DNA of 64,000 nt from JARFQW01 sp963842955 (GCA_963842955.1 CAWJIJ010000011.1:682001-746000), one strand, 5' to 3'. Positions 40,321 through 49,262 are shown, counted from the stretch's first letter. Notes: a model not told the origin generated them from the letters alone. Program-made: numbers and translations.

Positions 40321-41441
40321 TGCGCGGTCCGCGGCGGAACGGCCTGGATGGTGACCTGCTGGCCCGGAACAACCCGCTGCAGTCCGTCGGTGACGACCCA
40401 CTCGCCCTCGGAGAGCGTGCCGCTGACGAAAGCCCGGTCATCGTCGGTGTGCAGCACCTGGACCACGCGCCGGTCGAGGCGGTGCGTAGCCGGGGCGTCC
40501 GACGCGGCGTCCGCTGCTGCCACGTAGAGCGTCCAAAGGCCCCGGGCGCCCTCGGTCAGGGCCCCAACGGGAATCCAGAATCCGGCAGCTTCCTGCCGGC
40601 GGCTCAAACGAATCCGGATCAAGTCTCCCGGGAGCAACCCGGACTCCGGCGGAAGCTCGAGGATGACATCCACCGTGCGTGACGCCGGATCCCGCAGAGG
40701 CAAAACCGTGCGGACCCGCGCATCCAGGCGCCGGCCGCCGGCGTGGACCGTCACCGTCTGGCCGGCCGCGACAGCGCCCGCCGCGTCTCCGGCCACGCCC
40801 ACCCGGGCCTCAGGCGCCGATGTTTCCAGGAGCTCGAGTACCGGCTGGCCGGCGGACAGGACCTGGCCTTCGTCGGCGAGGCGGCGCACGACTACGGCGT
40901 CATAGGGGGCCCGGATGGAGGATTTCTCGATGTCCACCTCTACCGTCGCCACACGCGCCTGGGCCAGGCGGACTGTCGCCGCAAGGGCGCGCTCCTGCTC
41001 GCGGGCCTGATCCACTTCCTGGAGAGAGACGCCGTTGAAATCGACGGCCTCCTCCACGCGCCTCAAGGTGGCCCTTGCCAGCGACAGATCGGCCTGGGTC
41101 TGAGCCTGCGCGGCCCTAAGCTCGGCGCGGCGGGCATCGAGGCGATCAACGTCCAGCCGGGCAATCACCGTGCCCGCGGTCACGGCATCGCCCTCCTCCA
41201 CGCCAACGTCCGCGAGCCGGCCCGGCAGTTCGAATCCAACCTGGCTGCGGCGGGCCGCTTCCACCTGGCCGACGAACTCCCGTTCGACCGCGTAGCCGGT
41301 AATTTCCTCGGCGCGCAAAACGGCAACAGTCAGGGGAACGGCCGCGGATGGCTCTTCGCTGGCAACCGGCGCCACGGCAAGCGCCGACAGCGACAACACG
41401 CCGGAAAAAACGACGGACAGCGAGCTCGATGTCCTCGACAT
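40317..41441 (-). CDS. RND efflux periplasmic adaptor (membrane fusion protein)
   Basis: The product is 374 residues with a signal peptide. Lipoyl halves flank a helical hairpin: AVEREFVGQVEAARRSQVGF, AGTVIARLDVDRLDARRAEL, coiled helices (AAQAQTQADLSLARATLRRV), then KSSIRAPYDAVVVRRLADEG and GQPVLELLETSAPEARVGV. It links the pump to the outer-membrane channel. It is the first gene of the three-gene operon and faces the TetR operator at 41470-41492. Confidence 0.92.
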   Translation of the reverse strand: MSRTSSSLSVVFSGVLSLSALAVAPVASEEPSAAVPLTVAVLRAEEITGYAVEREFVGQVEAARRSQVGFELPGRLADVGVEEGDAVTAGTVIARLDVDRLDARRAELRAAQAQTQADLSLARATLRRVEEAVDFNGVSLQEVDQAREQERALAATVRLAQARVATVEVDIEKSSIRAPYDAVVVRRLADEGQVLSAGQPVLELLETSAPEARVGVAGDAAGAVAAGQTVTVHAGGRRLDARVRTVLPLRDPASRTVDVILELPPESGLLPGDLIRIRLSRRQEAAGFWIPVGALTEGARGLWTLYVAAADAASDAPATHRLDRRVVQVLHTDDDRAFVSGTLSEGEWVVTDGLQRVVPGQQVTIQAVPPRTAQ

Positions 41442-41469
41442 GGGCAGATTCCTGGCGGGTTGAAAAATT

Positions 41470-41492
41470 TCAAACTAGACCGTACAGTTTGA
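41470..41492. promoter_or_regulatory. TetR operator between efflux operon and its regulator
   Basis: TCAAACT and AGTTTGA form a perfect 7-bp inverted repeat with a 9-base centre (agaccgtac). It lies in the 73-base divergent gap, an AT-rich island, and is the obvious site for the TetR protein at 41515. One site could repress both directions. Confidence 0.75.
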
Positions 41493-41514
41493 TATTAGTT
41501 CAGCCTTTGGATGA

Positions 41515-42171
41515 ATGTCCAGCGTGACCCCCGACAGCACCACACATCGAGCAGGTCGTCCGAAGAGCGCCGAGAAAGGCAAAGAGATTCGCCGGGCCGC
41601 CAGCGACCTGTTCCTGGCCCACGGGCTCAAGGGCACATCGATGGATGCCGTGGCCCAGGCAGCCGGGGTCTCCAAGCAGACGGTTTACTCTCACTTCGGC
41701 AGCAAGGAAGACCTCTTCGCGGCAGTTATCGAAGGCAAGGTGGCTGCCTACCGGCTATCTGCAGAGGATCTGTCCGGGGCGCAGGGCGTGCGCGACGCGC
41801 TCATTACCATCGGAGAGCGTTTTGTAGAGCTTCTGTTTGACGACGAGGTGTCGGCGATGTTCCGGGTCGTCATCGGCGAAAGCGTCAGTCACCCGGAGAT
41901 CGCCCGGCTGTTTCACGCCGCCGGTCCGCAGCGGACCACCGAGGCCCTTGCAGCCTGTCTGCAGGGATACGCGAGGGCCGGCGAACTTGCCCTGGACTCA
42001 CCGCAGGACGCCGCGGTCACCTATCTCAATCTCCTGCGCGGCGAATTCCACATGCGCCGCCTGATGAACCTGTGCCCGGACGTTTCCCCCGCATTCCGCA
42101 AGACTCACGTAGAAACCCGGGCAGACCAGTTTCTCCGCCTGTACGGCGCCGACGACATTCGCCCTGCGTAG
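41515..42171 (+). CDS. TetR-family repressor of the RND efflux operon
   Basis: The product is 218 residues from 41515 (MSSVTPDS); an ATG four bases upstream is out of frame. The N-terminal helix-turn-helix is SAEKGKEIRRAASDLFLAHG, MDAVAQAAGVSKQTVYSHFG, SKEDLFAAVIEGKV. The C-terminal domain (LLFDDEVSAMFRVVIGESVS, LNLLRGEFHMRRLMNL) is of the AefR/TetR_C type common for efflux regulators. It diverges from the adaptor gene across a perfect inverted repeat, so it probably represses the pump and itself until a ligand binds. Confidence 0.92.
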   Translation: MSSVTPDSTTHRAGRPKSAEKGKEIRRAASDLFLAHGLKGTSMDAVAQAAGVSKQTVYSHFGSKEDLFAAVIEGKVAAYRLSAEDLSGAQGVRDALITIGERFVELLFDDEVSAMFRVVIGESVSHPEIARLFHAAGPQRTTEALAACLQGYARAGELALDSPQDAAVTYLNLLRGEFHMRRLMNLCPDVSPAFRKTHVETRADQFLRLYGADDIRPA

Positions 42172-42180
42172 TTCCCGCGA

Positions 42181-42209
42181 TTGATTCTGAGGCGCAGTCG
42201 CCCAATACT
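42181..42209 (+). promoter_or_regulatory. Possible sigma70 promoter of the NapC-type gene
   Basis: TTGATT and AATACT are separated by 17 bases; each matches four of six consensus positions. They lie 39 bases before the start codon at 42249. Confidence 0.4.
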
Positions 42210-42248
42210 CCGTGAAGACTTTCCGATTCGAGACCAAGGGGACGAGGG

Positions 42249-42908
42249 ATGAGCGATCCGTCTGAGAAACGCGGGCTTTGGAAATGGCCGAAATCCAAAT
42301 GGCTGCTGGGAATTCCCCTCGGAGGTTTTCTGATGCTGGGTGTTGGCGCAGTCGGGCTGCTCGCGATGAACAAGGTCCTGCATGCCACGAGCACCAGCGA
42401 GTTCTGCCTGGCCTGCCATACCCACCAGGGCATCTCCGTTGCCGAGTTCGAAGCGTCCAGCCACTCGTACAACAACACCGGCGTGCGCGCGGAGTGCGCC
42501 GACTGCCATCTGCCCGACCCCGAAGAGAAGTGGCTGCACTACGTGATGATGAAGATGGTGGTGTCGCTGGACATCATCGCCGAGATCCGCGGCGTCGCGA
42601 ATACGGATGAGAAATACGAGGCGCATCGGGCCGAATGGGCCAAGAAAGTGTGGACGGAGTACCGGGAGAACGATTCCGAGTATTGCCTGCACTGCCACCA
42701 GTTCGATCACATGACCATCGCCGATCAGCCGAGGCTTGCGCAGCGGCGTCACGAGCGGGCGCTGGATACCGGCCAGAGCTGTATCGACTGCCACCAGGGC
42801 ATCGCTCACAAGCTGCCCGAGAACTGGGAGCAGATCTGGGACGAGGTGGAGGAAGAGACGGCGTCTGTCGCGCCGGCGACCGGCACAAAGGTCGCTGTAG
42901 GCAAGTAA
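42249..42908 (+). CDS. NapC/NirT-type tetraheme cytochrome c, orphan
   Basis: The product is 219 residues. One N-terminal membrane anchor (WLLGIPLGGFLMLGVGAVGL) precedes the periplasmic domain. Four CxxCH heme sites are present: CLACHTHQ, CADCHLPD, CLHCHQFD and CIDCHQGIAH. NTDEKYEAHRAEWAKKVWTE is typical of the family. These proteins take electrons from quinol and pass them to a periplasmic reductase. No nap, nir, nrf, tor or other reductase gene is nearby, so the partner is unknown or encoded elsewhere. The Glu/Val-rich tail after the last heme is short. Confidence 0.92.
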   Translation: MSDPSEKRGLWKWPKSKWLLGIPLGGFLMLGVGAVGLLAMNKVLHATSTSEFCLACHTHQGISVAEFEASSHSYNNTGVRAECADCHLPDPEEKWLHYVMMKMVVSLDIIAEIRGVANTDEKYEAHRAEWAKKVWTEYRENDSEYCLHCHQFDHMTIADQPRLAQRRHERALDTGQSCIDCHQGIAHKLPENWEQIWDEVEEETASVAPATGTKVAVGK

Positions 42909-42977
42909 GCCAACCGGGTACCGGCATCTGGGCCAGGCGGCTCCGGACTTGATGGTCCGGGGGTCCGCCGTGGACGA

Positions 42978-43562
42978 TCACTGCGCTGGCAGGGACTCCT
43001 CCAGCCCGCTGGCAATGTCCATGGCCAGCCGCGCAAGCAGCTCGCCGGAAATCCGGACAATCTCCTCGTAGTCATCAATGTCCACCGGCGACTCGTAGCT
43101 GGCGCGATGCCGGCGTCCGGTTTCAGCGCCTTCGGGGGACATGAGCGTCCAGCGTGCTTCGAGCAACACCCGGCCGGGCGTCTGCGCCTCGAACCGAATG
43201 ATTTCCAGCGGAATACGCCACGCGTCCCCGGAACCGCCCGGCCACATGAACGGAAGGATTTCGCTGCCGGTAGCCGCACTGAGTTGCTCGGTCAGGGTCA
43301 AGCTGACACCCCTCTGCAGTGGCTCGCCCCAGCGATCGTAACCGGACAGACGCAGCTGTCCTCCATCGCGTATGACGATCTGTTGCCGCTCCAGGTAGTC
43401 TGGCAGCATGATCGGGCCGAGCGCGATTCGCATGTCCGACGGAAGGCTGACGACCTCGGCCACCGGCGTTTTCTCCAGGACGTAAAGCCGCGTCGGGGGG
43501 GTCATACCGCAGCCCTGAGCGACGATGAGGACCAGGGTCCCCCAGGCAAGCTTGGCGTTCAT
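42978..43562 (-). CDS. PqiC-like lipoprotein of the Mla/Pqi-type transport system
   Basis: The product is 194 residues. The lipobox region is WGTLVLIVAQGCGMTPPTRL. The PqiC/ABC-type auxiliary lipoprotein pattern follows: MRIALGPIMLPDYLERQQIV, LSGYDRWGEPLQRGVSLTLT, WRIPLEIIRFEAQTPGRVLL, EARWTLMSPEGAETG. It probably sits at the outer membrane as the exit partner of the MCE protein. Its ATG overlaps the MCE gene stop by four bases, ending a four-gene operon. Confidence 0.85.
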   Translation of the reverse strand: MNAKLAWGTLVLIVAQGCGMTPPTRLYVLEKTPVAEVVSLPSDMRIALGPIMLPDYLERQQIVIRDGGQLRLSGYDRWGEPLQRGVSLTLTEQLSAATGSEILPFMWPGGSGDAWRIPLEIIRFEAQTPGRVLLEARWTLMSPEGAETGRRHRASYESPVDIDDYEEIVRISGELLARLAMDIASGLEESLPAQ

Positions 43563-44581
43563 GGTTCCTCCCGTCTTCCCCTGAGGAGGGATTCCGGCTG
43601 CCGCTGAATCATTTCGGTCAGAGCCCGTAGAGAGCGGGATGTCCTGGTCAGCTCGTCCATCAACAGATTGACCCTGACCCGGACGTCGGAGTCCCTTTCG
43701 AGGGTTGCACGCGCCGCCGACAGGGTTCCCTCAGCCTCCAGAAGAACCTGGCGCAGGCCAGCGAGCGCGGCATTGGCTTCCTCCAGAACCGGGGGCAGAG
43801 AAGCATCGGTCCTCCCGGCCAGCTCCGACAGGGCCTGCATGGCGGAATCCGCCTGGTCCGCCGCGCGACTGACATTTGCGAACGCTGCCGGTATCGCCGG
43901 CGACTCCATGAGCGACCGGGCCGCTGCGATGGCGCCGGTCAATTCGGCGGAAGCCGCCAGCCCCTCGATCGAGGCGAGCGTGTCCTGGACCTGTTTGGCG
44001 ATCTCGGCGACCGGCACGTTCTGCAGTTCGAGGATAAACTGCTGGGCTCGACGGGCCACCTCCTCCATGTCCGATGCCACTGCTGGTATTTCGTGCATGC
44101 TGGCGTAGCTGCTGTCCTCCGGCATCCTGTAGACCGGCTTGGAGCTGGGGTCCGAAAGAAAGTCCAGCTGAACCGCAAGCTGCCCGGTAACGAAGCTCTG
44201 GGTCTGCAGCTGGGCTCTCAGCCCACGCTCGATCAAGGCGTTGATCACAGCCTCCTCGCCGCCCCGCTCCCACCTGTCGTCAATCTCCCCCACGGTTTTG
44301 AACTGGTCATCCTCAATTTCGATGATGGCCGGTGCGTCGATATCCAGGCTCGTGCCGTTGACCTCTAGCGTGATCTCCGTGACCTGTCCGACACGCACGC
44401 CCTTGAACAGCACCGGCGAACCCACGGTCAGCCCGCGCACCGACCCCTCGAAAAACACGGCATGACGACTGGAATCGCTGAACAGGCTGCCGGAGGTGAA
44501 CAGCAGCAGGCCCGCGACAAGAAGCGCGAGGGCCGCGATGACGAAGGCACCGATGGTGGCGGGATTGGCCTTGCGGCTCAT
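43559..44581 (-). CDS. MCE-domain (MlaD/PqiB-like) lipid transport protein
   Basis: The product is 340 residues. An N-terminal anchor (TIGAFVIAALALLVAGLLLF) is followed by one MCE domain at about 38-120 (VFFEGSVRGLTVGSPVLFKG, VRVGQVTEITLEVNG, ALIERGLRAQLQTQSFVTGQ). After it a long helical tail with Ala/Glu-rich heptads (SALQALSELAGRTD-type, EANAALAGLRQVLLEAEGTL) probably forms a tube or needle. This length, well over MlaD's 180 or so, fits the longer tailed MCE proteins. It binds lipid on its way between membranes. Confidence 0.9.
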   Translation of the reverse strand: MSRKANPATIGAFVIAALALLVAGLLLFTSGSLFSDSSRHAVFFEGSVRGLTVGSPVLFKGVRVGQVTEITLEVNGTSLDIDAPAIIEIEDDQFKTVGEIDDRWERGGEEAVINALIERGLRAQLQTQSFVTGQLAVQLDFLSDPSSKPVYRMPEDSSYASMHEIPAVASDMEEVARRAQQFILELQNVPVAEIAKQVQDTLASIEGLAASAELTGAIAAARSLMESPAIPAAFANVSRAADQADSAMQALSELAGRTDASLPPVLEEANAALAGLRQVLLEAEGTLSAARATLERDSDVRVRVNLLMDELTRTSRSLRALTEMIQRQPESLLRGRREEP

Positions 44582-45363
44582 GCGGGCTGCTCCGTGTTGG
44601 ACCCGGGCATCGGCGCACGCCGGTTGAGGAAGTCGCGCACGTAGGCATTGGGTGATTCGTCCTTCAGCTTCTTCGGATCGCCGGTAGCGAGCTGGGTCTT
44701 CGTGGTCGGGTCGAGAAAAACCGAGTTGTCGGCGATCGTAAAAATGCTGGCGAGCTCGTGGGTCACGACGACAATCGTCGTGCCGAGACTGTCCCTGAGG
44801 GCAAGGATCAGGTCGTCGAGCAGGCGGGCGCTGACCGGATCCAGGCCTGCCGACGGCTCATCGAAGAACAGGATTTCGGGATCCAGGGCCATGGCCCGGG
44901 CCAGGCCTGCACGCTTGCGCATACCACCGGAGATCTCCGCCGGGTAAAAATCCTCGAAACCCTTGAGGCCCACAAGCGCAAGTTTCAGCGACGCCTGCTC
45001 GGCAATATCGTTCGGCGAGAGGTCGGTAAACATGGATAGCTGCAGACCGATGTTCTCGGCAAGGGTCAGACCGCTGAACAGGGCACCCGACTGAAACAGC
45101 ACGCCGAAACGACGCATGGTGGCCTCCCGCTCTTCTTCCGGGGACCCCCAGAACGGCTGCCCGCGGTAGGTGATGTCGCCCTTGGCCGGCGCCTTGAGGC
45201 CGATCATGACTTTTAGAAGGGTGCTCTTCCCGCAGCCGCTGCCACCCATGATGATGAAAACCTCGGCCTCGCCAACCGTGAAATTCAGATCGTGCTGAAT
45301 CACAAAGTCACCATACGCCATGGTCAGGCCGTTCACTCCGATATGCGCATCTGCAACGCTCAT
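44578..45363 (-). CDS. MlaF-like ABC transporter ATPase
   Basis: The product is 261 residues, starting MSVADAHIGVNGLTMAYG at 45363. ATPase motifs are Walker A MGGSGCGKSTLLKV, Q-loop FGVLFQSGALFSGLT, signature ISGGMRKRAGLARAM, Walker B EILFFDEPSAGLDPVS, and the switch His in VVTHELASIFTIAD. This is the MlaF/Ttg2A subtype. It powers the permease encoded by the overlapping upstream gene. Confidence 0.95.
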   Translation of the reverse strand: MSVADAHIGVNGLTMAYGDFVIQHDLNFTVGEAEVFIIMGGSGCGKSTLLKVMIGLKAPAKGDITYRGQPFWGSPEEEREATMRRFGVLFQSGALFSGLTLAENIGLQLSMFTDLSPNDIAEQASLKLALVGLKGFEDFYPAEISGGMRKRAGLARAMALDPEILFFDEPSAGLDPVSARLLDDLILALRDSLGTTIVVVTHELASIFTIADNSVFLDPTTKTQLATGDPKKLKDESPNAYVRDFLNRRAPMPGSNTEQPA

Positions 45364-46484
45364 ATGCCCAACACCGTCAGGACTACCGTAATGGTAGCGT
45401 CCGAAACCACGATGGCCACGATACACGTCACGACCGCCTTGGTGGCGGCGTCGCCAACGGCCCTGGCGCTGTTGCCCGCCTGGATACCCCGCATGCATCC
45501 GATCAGGGACACCAGGATGCCGAACACGACCGACTTGCCGATGCCGATGAGGAAGTCATCCACGCCGATGGACTGGATGGTTTGCTGGTAGTACGCCAGT
45601 ACGCCGAGATCCATCATGGACACACCGACGAGCATTCCGCCGAGAATGCCCAGCAGATCGGCATACAGGGTCAGCAGCGGCATCATGAAAACCAGCGCCA
45701 GGAGCCGGGGCAGGACCAGGTAGTCCATGGGCTCGATACCCATGGTGGAGAGCGCATCGATCTCTTCGTTGACCCGCATCGTCCCAAGCTCGGCAGCGTA
45801 AGCTGCCGCCGTGCGCCCGGCCATGATGACCGCGGTCATCATCGCGGCCATCTCCCGGGTCATCGCCAGGCCGACGAGGTTGGCCACAAAAATGCCCGCG
45901 CCGAATTGCTCGAGCTGCACTGCGCCGACGAAGGCGAGAATCGCCCCGACCAGGAAGCTGATCAAGCCGACGATCCCCAGGGCCCTGGGACCGGATTCCT
46001 GTACGGCGCTCCAGAAGTCCGCCGGCTCCCAGCGGGCCCGGCCCGACAACAGGCGGCCCACGCTCTTGATGGCCTCACCGAGGAACGCCACGCCCGCAAT
46101 CGTCCCGTCGATCGCCTCGAGGGCCCGGTCACCGACTCTCGTTAGAAAGGACTTTTCGTCAGTCTTGCGGCGGGCCCCTTCACGCTCACCCACCGCGAAG
46201 GCCAGGTCCAACAGACCGCGAACCCCGGTGGGAAGCTGCGCGTAGGAGACATTCAGCGACCCCGCCCGGCCCGCCTCGACCAGCCTGGAGAGATAGGCGA
46301 TCAACACGGTGTCCCAGGATCCCAGGCCACCGTCGGCCAGCTCAAGCCCGGCGCCGGCGGGAAGCGCCTCCAGGGCAGCGAGCAATTCGTCGATGGGGGG
46401 AACCGGGTTGCCGAGTCCCCAGTCCCCCGAGACTCTGATGGTCAGGGGATGGGTCCCCTCGGCGATCGCTGCGGCGTCGGCCAT
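45360..46484 (-). CDS. MlaE-like ABC permease with fused N-terminal STAS (MlaB-like) domain
   Basis: The product is 374 residues if it starts at 46484 (MADAAAIAEGTHPLTIRV). Residues about 10-110 have a STAS-like pattern (THPLTIRVSGDWGLGN, LADGGLGSWDTVLIAYLSRL). Then a permease domain: VGLISFLVGAILAFVGAVQL, ELGTMRVNEEIDALSTMGIE (the MlaE coupling motif), MMPLLTLYADLLGILGGMLV. A separate mlaB gene is missing, which this fusion explains. It forms the inner-membrane part of the lipid transporter with the MlaF-like ATPase and the MCE protein. Confidence 0.92.
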   Translation of the reverse strand: MADAAAIAEGTHPLTIRVSGDWGLGNPVPPIDELLAALEALPAGAGLELADGGLGSWDTVLIAYLSRLVEAGRAGSLNVSYAQLPTGVRGLLDLAFAVGEREGARRKTDEKSFLTRVGDRALEAIDGTIAGVAFLGEAIKSVGRLLSGRARWEPADFWSAVQESGPRALGIVGLISFLVGAILAFVGAVQLEQFGAGIFVANLVGLAMTREMAAMMTAVIMAGRTAAAYAAELGTMRVNEEIDALSTMGIEPMDYLVLPRLLALVFMMPLLTLYADLLGILGGMLVGVSMMDLGVLAYYQQTIQSIGVDDFLIGIGKSVVFGILVSLIGCMRGIQAGNSARAVGDAATKAVVTCIVAIVVSDATITVVLTVLGI

Positions 46485-46567
46485 CCTTGCTGTCCGTAGT
46501 CCGAATTCGTGAAGTCTAGCACCGGGCCCCGGCAGACCGACTACACTCGTCGGTTCCACGAGGAGGA

Positions 46568-47536
46568 ATGACCATGCTCTACGACAGCATAATCGAGACG
46601 ATCGGCTCTACGCCCATTGTTCGCCTGAACCGGATGGCCCCGGCGGGAACGACGGTCTATGTGAAGGTCGAGTCGTTCAACCCGATGGCATCCGTGAAAG
46701 ACCGTCTCGCCTGGGCGATCATTGCCGACGCTGAGAAGTCCGGCGATCTGAAACCCGGCCAGACGGTCATTGAAGCCACCTCGGGCAATACCGGCATTGC
46801 CCTGGCCATGGTCTGCGCCGCCCGCGGCTATCCCTTCGTCGCGATTATGGCCGAGTCCTTTTCCATCGAGCGGCGCCGGCTCATGAAGGCCCTGGGCGCG
46901 AAGGTTATTCTGACTCCCGCGGCCGAACGGGCCACCGGCATGGTGAAGAAGGCCAACGAGCTGGCGGAGAAACACGGCTGGTTTCTCTCCCGGCAGTTCG
47001 ACAATCCCGCGAACCCGGCCTATCACCGCAGCACGACGGGCCCGGAGATTCTCAGGGACTTTGCGGGCCAGCGGCTGGACTACTGGGTGAGCGGCTACGG
47101 GACCGGCGGCACGATTACCGGCGCCGGCGAGGTCATCAAGGCGGCCCGTCCGAACACGCGCATCGTGGCCACCGAACCGGCAGGCGCAGCACTGCTTGCG
47201 GGTAAGGAATGGCAGCCCCACAAGATCCAGGGCTGGACACCGGATTTCATTCCCTCGGTCATGAACCGGGACGTGTATGACGACCTGGTGCCGGTCACCG
47301 ACGAGGAATCCCGGGACACCGCGCTGGAACTCGCCCGCAGCGAAGGCATCCTGACCGGCGTCTCCGGAGGAGGCACCCTGGCCGCGGCGCTGAAAGTAGC
47401 TGCCCAAGCACCCGAAGGCAGCGTGTTGTGCGCAATGCTGCCCGATACCGGCGAGCGCTACCTGAGCACCTTCCTCTTCGAAGAGATCACCGAGGCGTCG
47501 GACGACGCCTGGCTTGCGGAGGTCGAAGCCGGCTGA
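46568..47536 (+). CDS. cysK: Cysteine synthase A
   Basis: The product is 322 residues. PLP-binding Lys is in NPMASVKDRLAW; TSGNTGIALAMVCAARGYPF holds the asparagine-substrate loop; YGTGGTITGAGEVIK binds the phosphate; EGILTGVSGGGTLAAALK follows. Residues ERATGMVKKANELAEKHGWF match CysK rather than CysM. It makes cysteine from O-acetylserine and sulfide. It diverges from the Mla-type operon and stands alone. Confidence 0.93.
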   Translation: MTMLYDSIIETIGSTPIVRLNRMAPAGTTVYVKVESFNPMASVKDRLAWAIIADAEKSGDLKPGQTVIEATSGNTGIALAMVCAARGYPFVAIMAESFSIERRRLMKALGAKVILTPAAERATGMVKKANELAEKHGWFLSRQFDNPANPAYHRSTTGPEILRDFAGQRLDYWVSGYGTGGTITGAGEVIKAARPNTRIVATEPAGAALLAGKEWQPHKIQGWTPDFIPSVMNRDVYDDLVPVTDEESRDTALELARSEGILTGVSGGGTLAAALKVAAQAPEGSVLCAMLPDTGERYLSTFLFEEITEASDDAWLAEVEAG

Positions 47537-47582
47537 CCCCGTCTGGGGACGAAGGGATCCGAACGCTTCCGGCCGGGGCTAC

Positions 47583-47828
47583 TCACTCGTAGCGGGACAT
47601 GCGCCGGCTGCGCGTACCCCGGCTGATCCCTTCGCGGACCTTGTGCAGAAAGCGCCTTGCCCATGCGAACTCGATGCTGAGGATCGCCAGTCCCGCCGGG
47701 ATAACGATGAACGCCGGACCGGGCAGCACGATGAGCGCCACACCGAGCAGCACGACCGTGCCGCCCAGCAGGCCGATGACCACCCGCCGCGCCTGGCGGT
47801 AGGTGAGATCGACAAGCCGCTTAATCAT
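47583..47828 (-). CDS. PGPGW-domain small membrane protein
   Basis: The product is 81 residues. Two membrane stretches (ARRVVIGLLGGTVVLLGVAL and VLPGPAFIVIPAGLAILSIE) enclose the motif VLPGPAFIVIPAGL, which is the PGPGW-type signature in a slightly varied form. FAWARRFLHKVREGI follows. The family has no known function. It is a single gene after cysK, on the opposite strand. Confidence 0.8.
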   Translation of the reverse strand: MIKRLVDLTYRQARRVVIGLLGGTVVLLGVALIVLPGPAFIVIPAGLAILSIEFAWARRFLHKVREGISRGTRSRRMSRYE

Positions 47829-48035
47829 GTCTCACGCTCCTGTAAACACTCCCCTGGACTCGTTCACGGGCGTCCAGGGAACATTGCCTCGATAAGGACA
47901 TTGTATCGGTGGGGCCGGCTGCGGTCGCAGGCGGGCACGTGACAGCGCGGCCCGGGATACCGGGCGAGTCCTTTGCGTCAGGCCGGGCCTGATATCATGG
48001 CGCATTGTTTCTCGCCCGCCGTGGAGATCGCTGAA

Positions 48036-48428
48036 GTGTCATCCAAGTCTGTCCTGGGTCTGCCGGTTGCCGCCGCGCTCCTGCTCTCGATTTCCGCGTG
48101 CCTTGCGCCACGGCCCTGGTGGGACAGGGAGCTCAAGAGCTGGGAAGGCGCGACCGTAGAGGAAGTCATGGATGCCTGGGGGCCGCCGGTACGAACGATA
48201 ACGGACAAGGAAGGCCGGCCGACCCTCGTTTACGAGAGCTACTCGGTTATCGACACTACCGACGAGGAACTCCTGAACCCCAATATCATCCTTCAGGAAG
48301 ACCGGCCGATCCGTGGCAATGTGGACGAGCGCGAATGCACGATGATGCTCGTCACCGAAAACGAGGTGATCGTGGACTCCAGTTCGGAGGGTGCCGGCTG
48401 CGCGGTACCCCGGCGCGAGGCACGCTGA
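48036..48428 (+). CDS. Small uncharacterised lipoprotein, BamE/SmpA-like in outline
   Basis: The product is 130 residues from the GTG at 48036, which has GGAGA nine bases upstream; an ATG at 47997 would place extra residues before the signal peptide. The lipobox is SVLGLPVAAALLLSISACLA. The mature domain (LKSWEGATVEEVMDAWGPPV, RTITDKEGRPTLVYES) has the helix and strand order of SmpA/BamE-like domains. Two Cys (ECTMML, GAGCAVP) may pair. The function is unknown. Confidence 0.7.
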   Translation: MSSKSVLGLPVAAALLLSISACLAPRPWWDRELKSWEGATVEEVMDAWGPPVRTITDKEGRPTLVYESYSVIDTTDEELLNPNIILQEDRPIRGNVDERECTMMLVTENEVIVDSSSEGAGCAVPRREAR

Positions 48429-48518
48429 GGCGCCGTCCGGGGCGTCCGAAGAAGCTCGAATTCAGGACGGGGGCCGGTCTTCGAAATTCGGCTCGGCGGC
48501 CCCCGCCGAACCCGAAAC

Positions 48519-49127
48519 TCAGGAACCGCTGGGGACCGGAGTGCCGGATCCTGCCCTGAAGGGATACATGTTCATGACCATCCCGACGGCCCGCGTGATG
48601 GCCGCATCGATGTCCTTCCTCGCATCATCCGATACACGGCCCTCGCCGGCGCCTTCCCAGACGAGCTGATTGCTCTCCGCATCCACCAGGTCGATCAGCA
48701 GCGAGCCCTTCTCGTAGTCAACAACCCAGGTGTCATAGCCGTAGGACGGCCAGGGATCGTAGTAGCGTCCCCGGTAGCCGTAATAGGGGTACACCGGCCG
48801 CGCGGACGGCGCGGACCGCACCTCCTGGACCTCCTGTGTCACGACCGAGTAGTTGATCTTGAGGTCCGGAGAATCGGAACGCGTGTAACCCCGGGCCTCC
48901 ATTTCCCGGGTGATGGCCTCTTCCAGCCGCTGGTCGATCAGCGTGTCGTAGCCAGGGCCCTTGTTCGATCGCTGGGCCGGATCGAAAAACCCGAAGGTCT
49001 TGTACTGGCTGAAATCCACGTTCCGGTCATAGTCACTGCGCAGGTCCGGCTTGGGAGCAGCGCAGCCGGCCGCCAGCACCATCAGCGCCAGGAGGGCAAT
49101 GAACCGAGCGATTGTTGGTGAATTCAT
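48519..49127 (-). CDS. DUF4136 lipoprotein
   Basis: The product is 202 residues. The lipobox is LLALMVLAAGCAAPKPDL. The DUF4136 pattern is clear: YDRNVDFSQYKTFGFFDPAQ at the start, LIDQRLEEAITREMEARGYT, DLKINYSVVTQEVQEV, then a Tyr/Gly/Pro-rich part (YPYYGYRGRYYDPWPSYGYD) and GSLLIDLVDAESNQLVWEGA. It is an exported, probably outer-membrane lipoprotein of unknown role. It is a single gene. Confidence 0.9.
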   Translation of the reverse strand: MNSPTIARFIALLALMVLAAGCAAPKPDLRSDYDRNVDFSQYKTFGFFDPAQRSNKGPGYDTLIDQRLEEAITREMEARGYTRSDSPDLKINYSVVTQEVQEVRSAPSARPVYPYYGYRGRYYDPWPSYGYDTWVVDYEKGSLLIDLVDAESNQLVWEGAGEGRVSDDARKDIDAAITRAVGMVMNMYPFRAGSGTPVPSGS

Positions 49128-49262
49128 CGAGGTCTCCGGTTTTTCCTGCCGCAGAGGTTAGACCACGGCCAGACACCGGCGCCACCTCGACGTACGCCGC
49201 AGATCCGGGGATGTTTAGAATGGAGCCTTGTCTGCCCCCGGCAGGAAGGAACGGGCGGGGCC

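Noticed and set aside
38197..40527. Open frame of 776 codons on the plus strand
   Set aside because: It lies entirely opposite the RND pump gene; the long antisense frame is a by-product of GC-rich codon use. It has no family motifs and no membrane segments.
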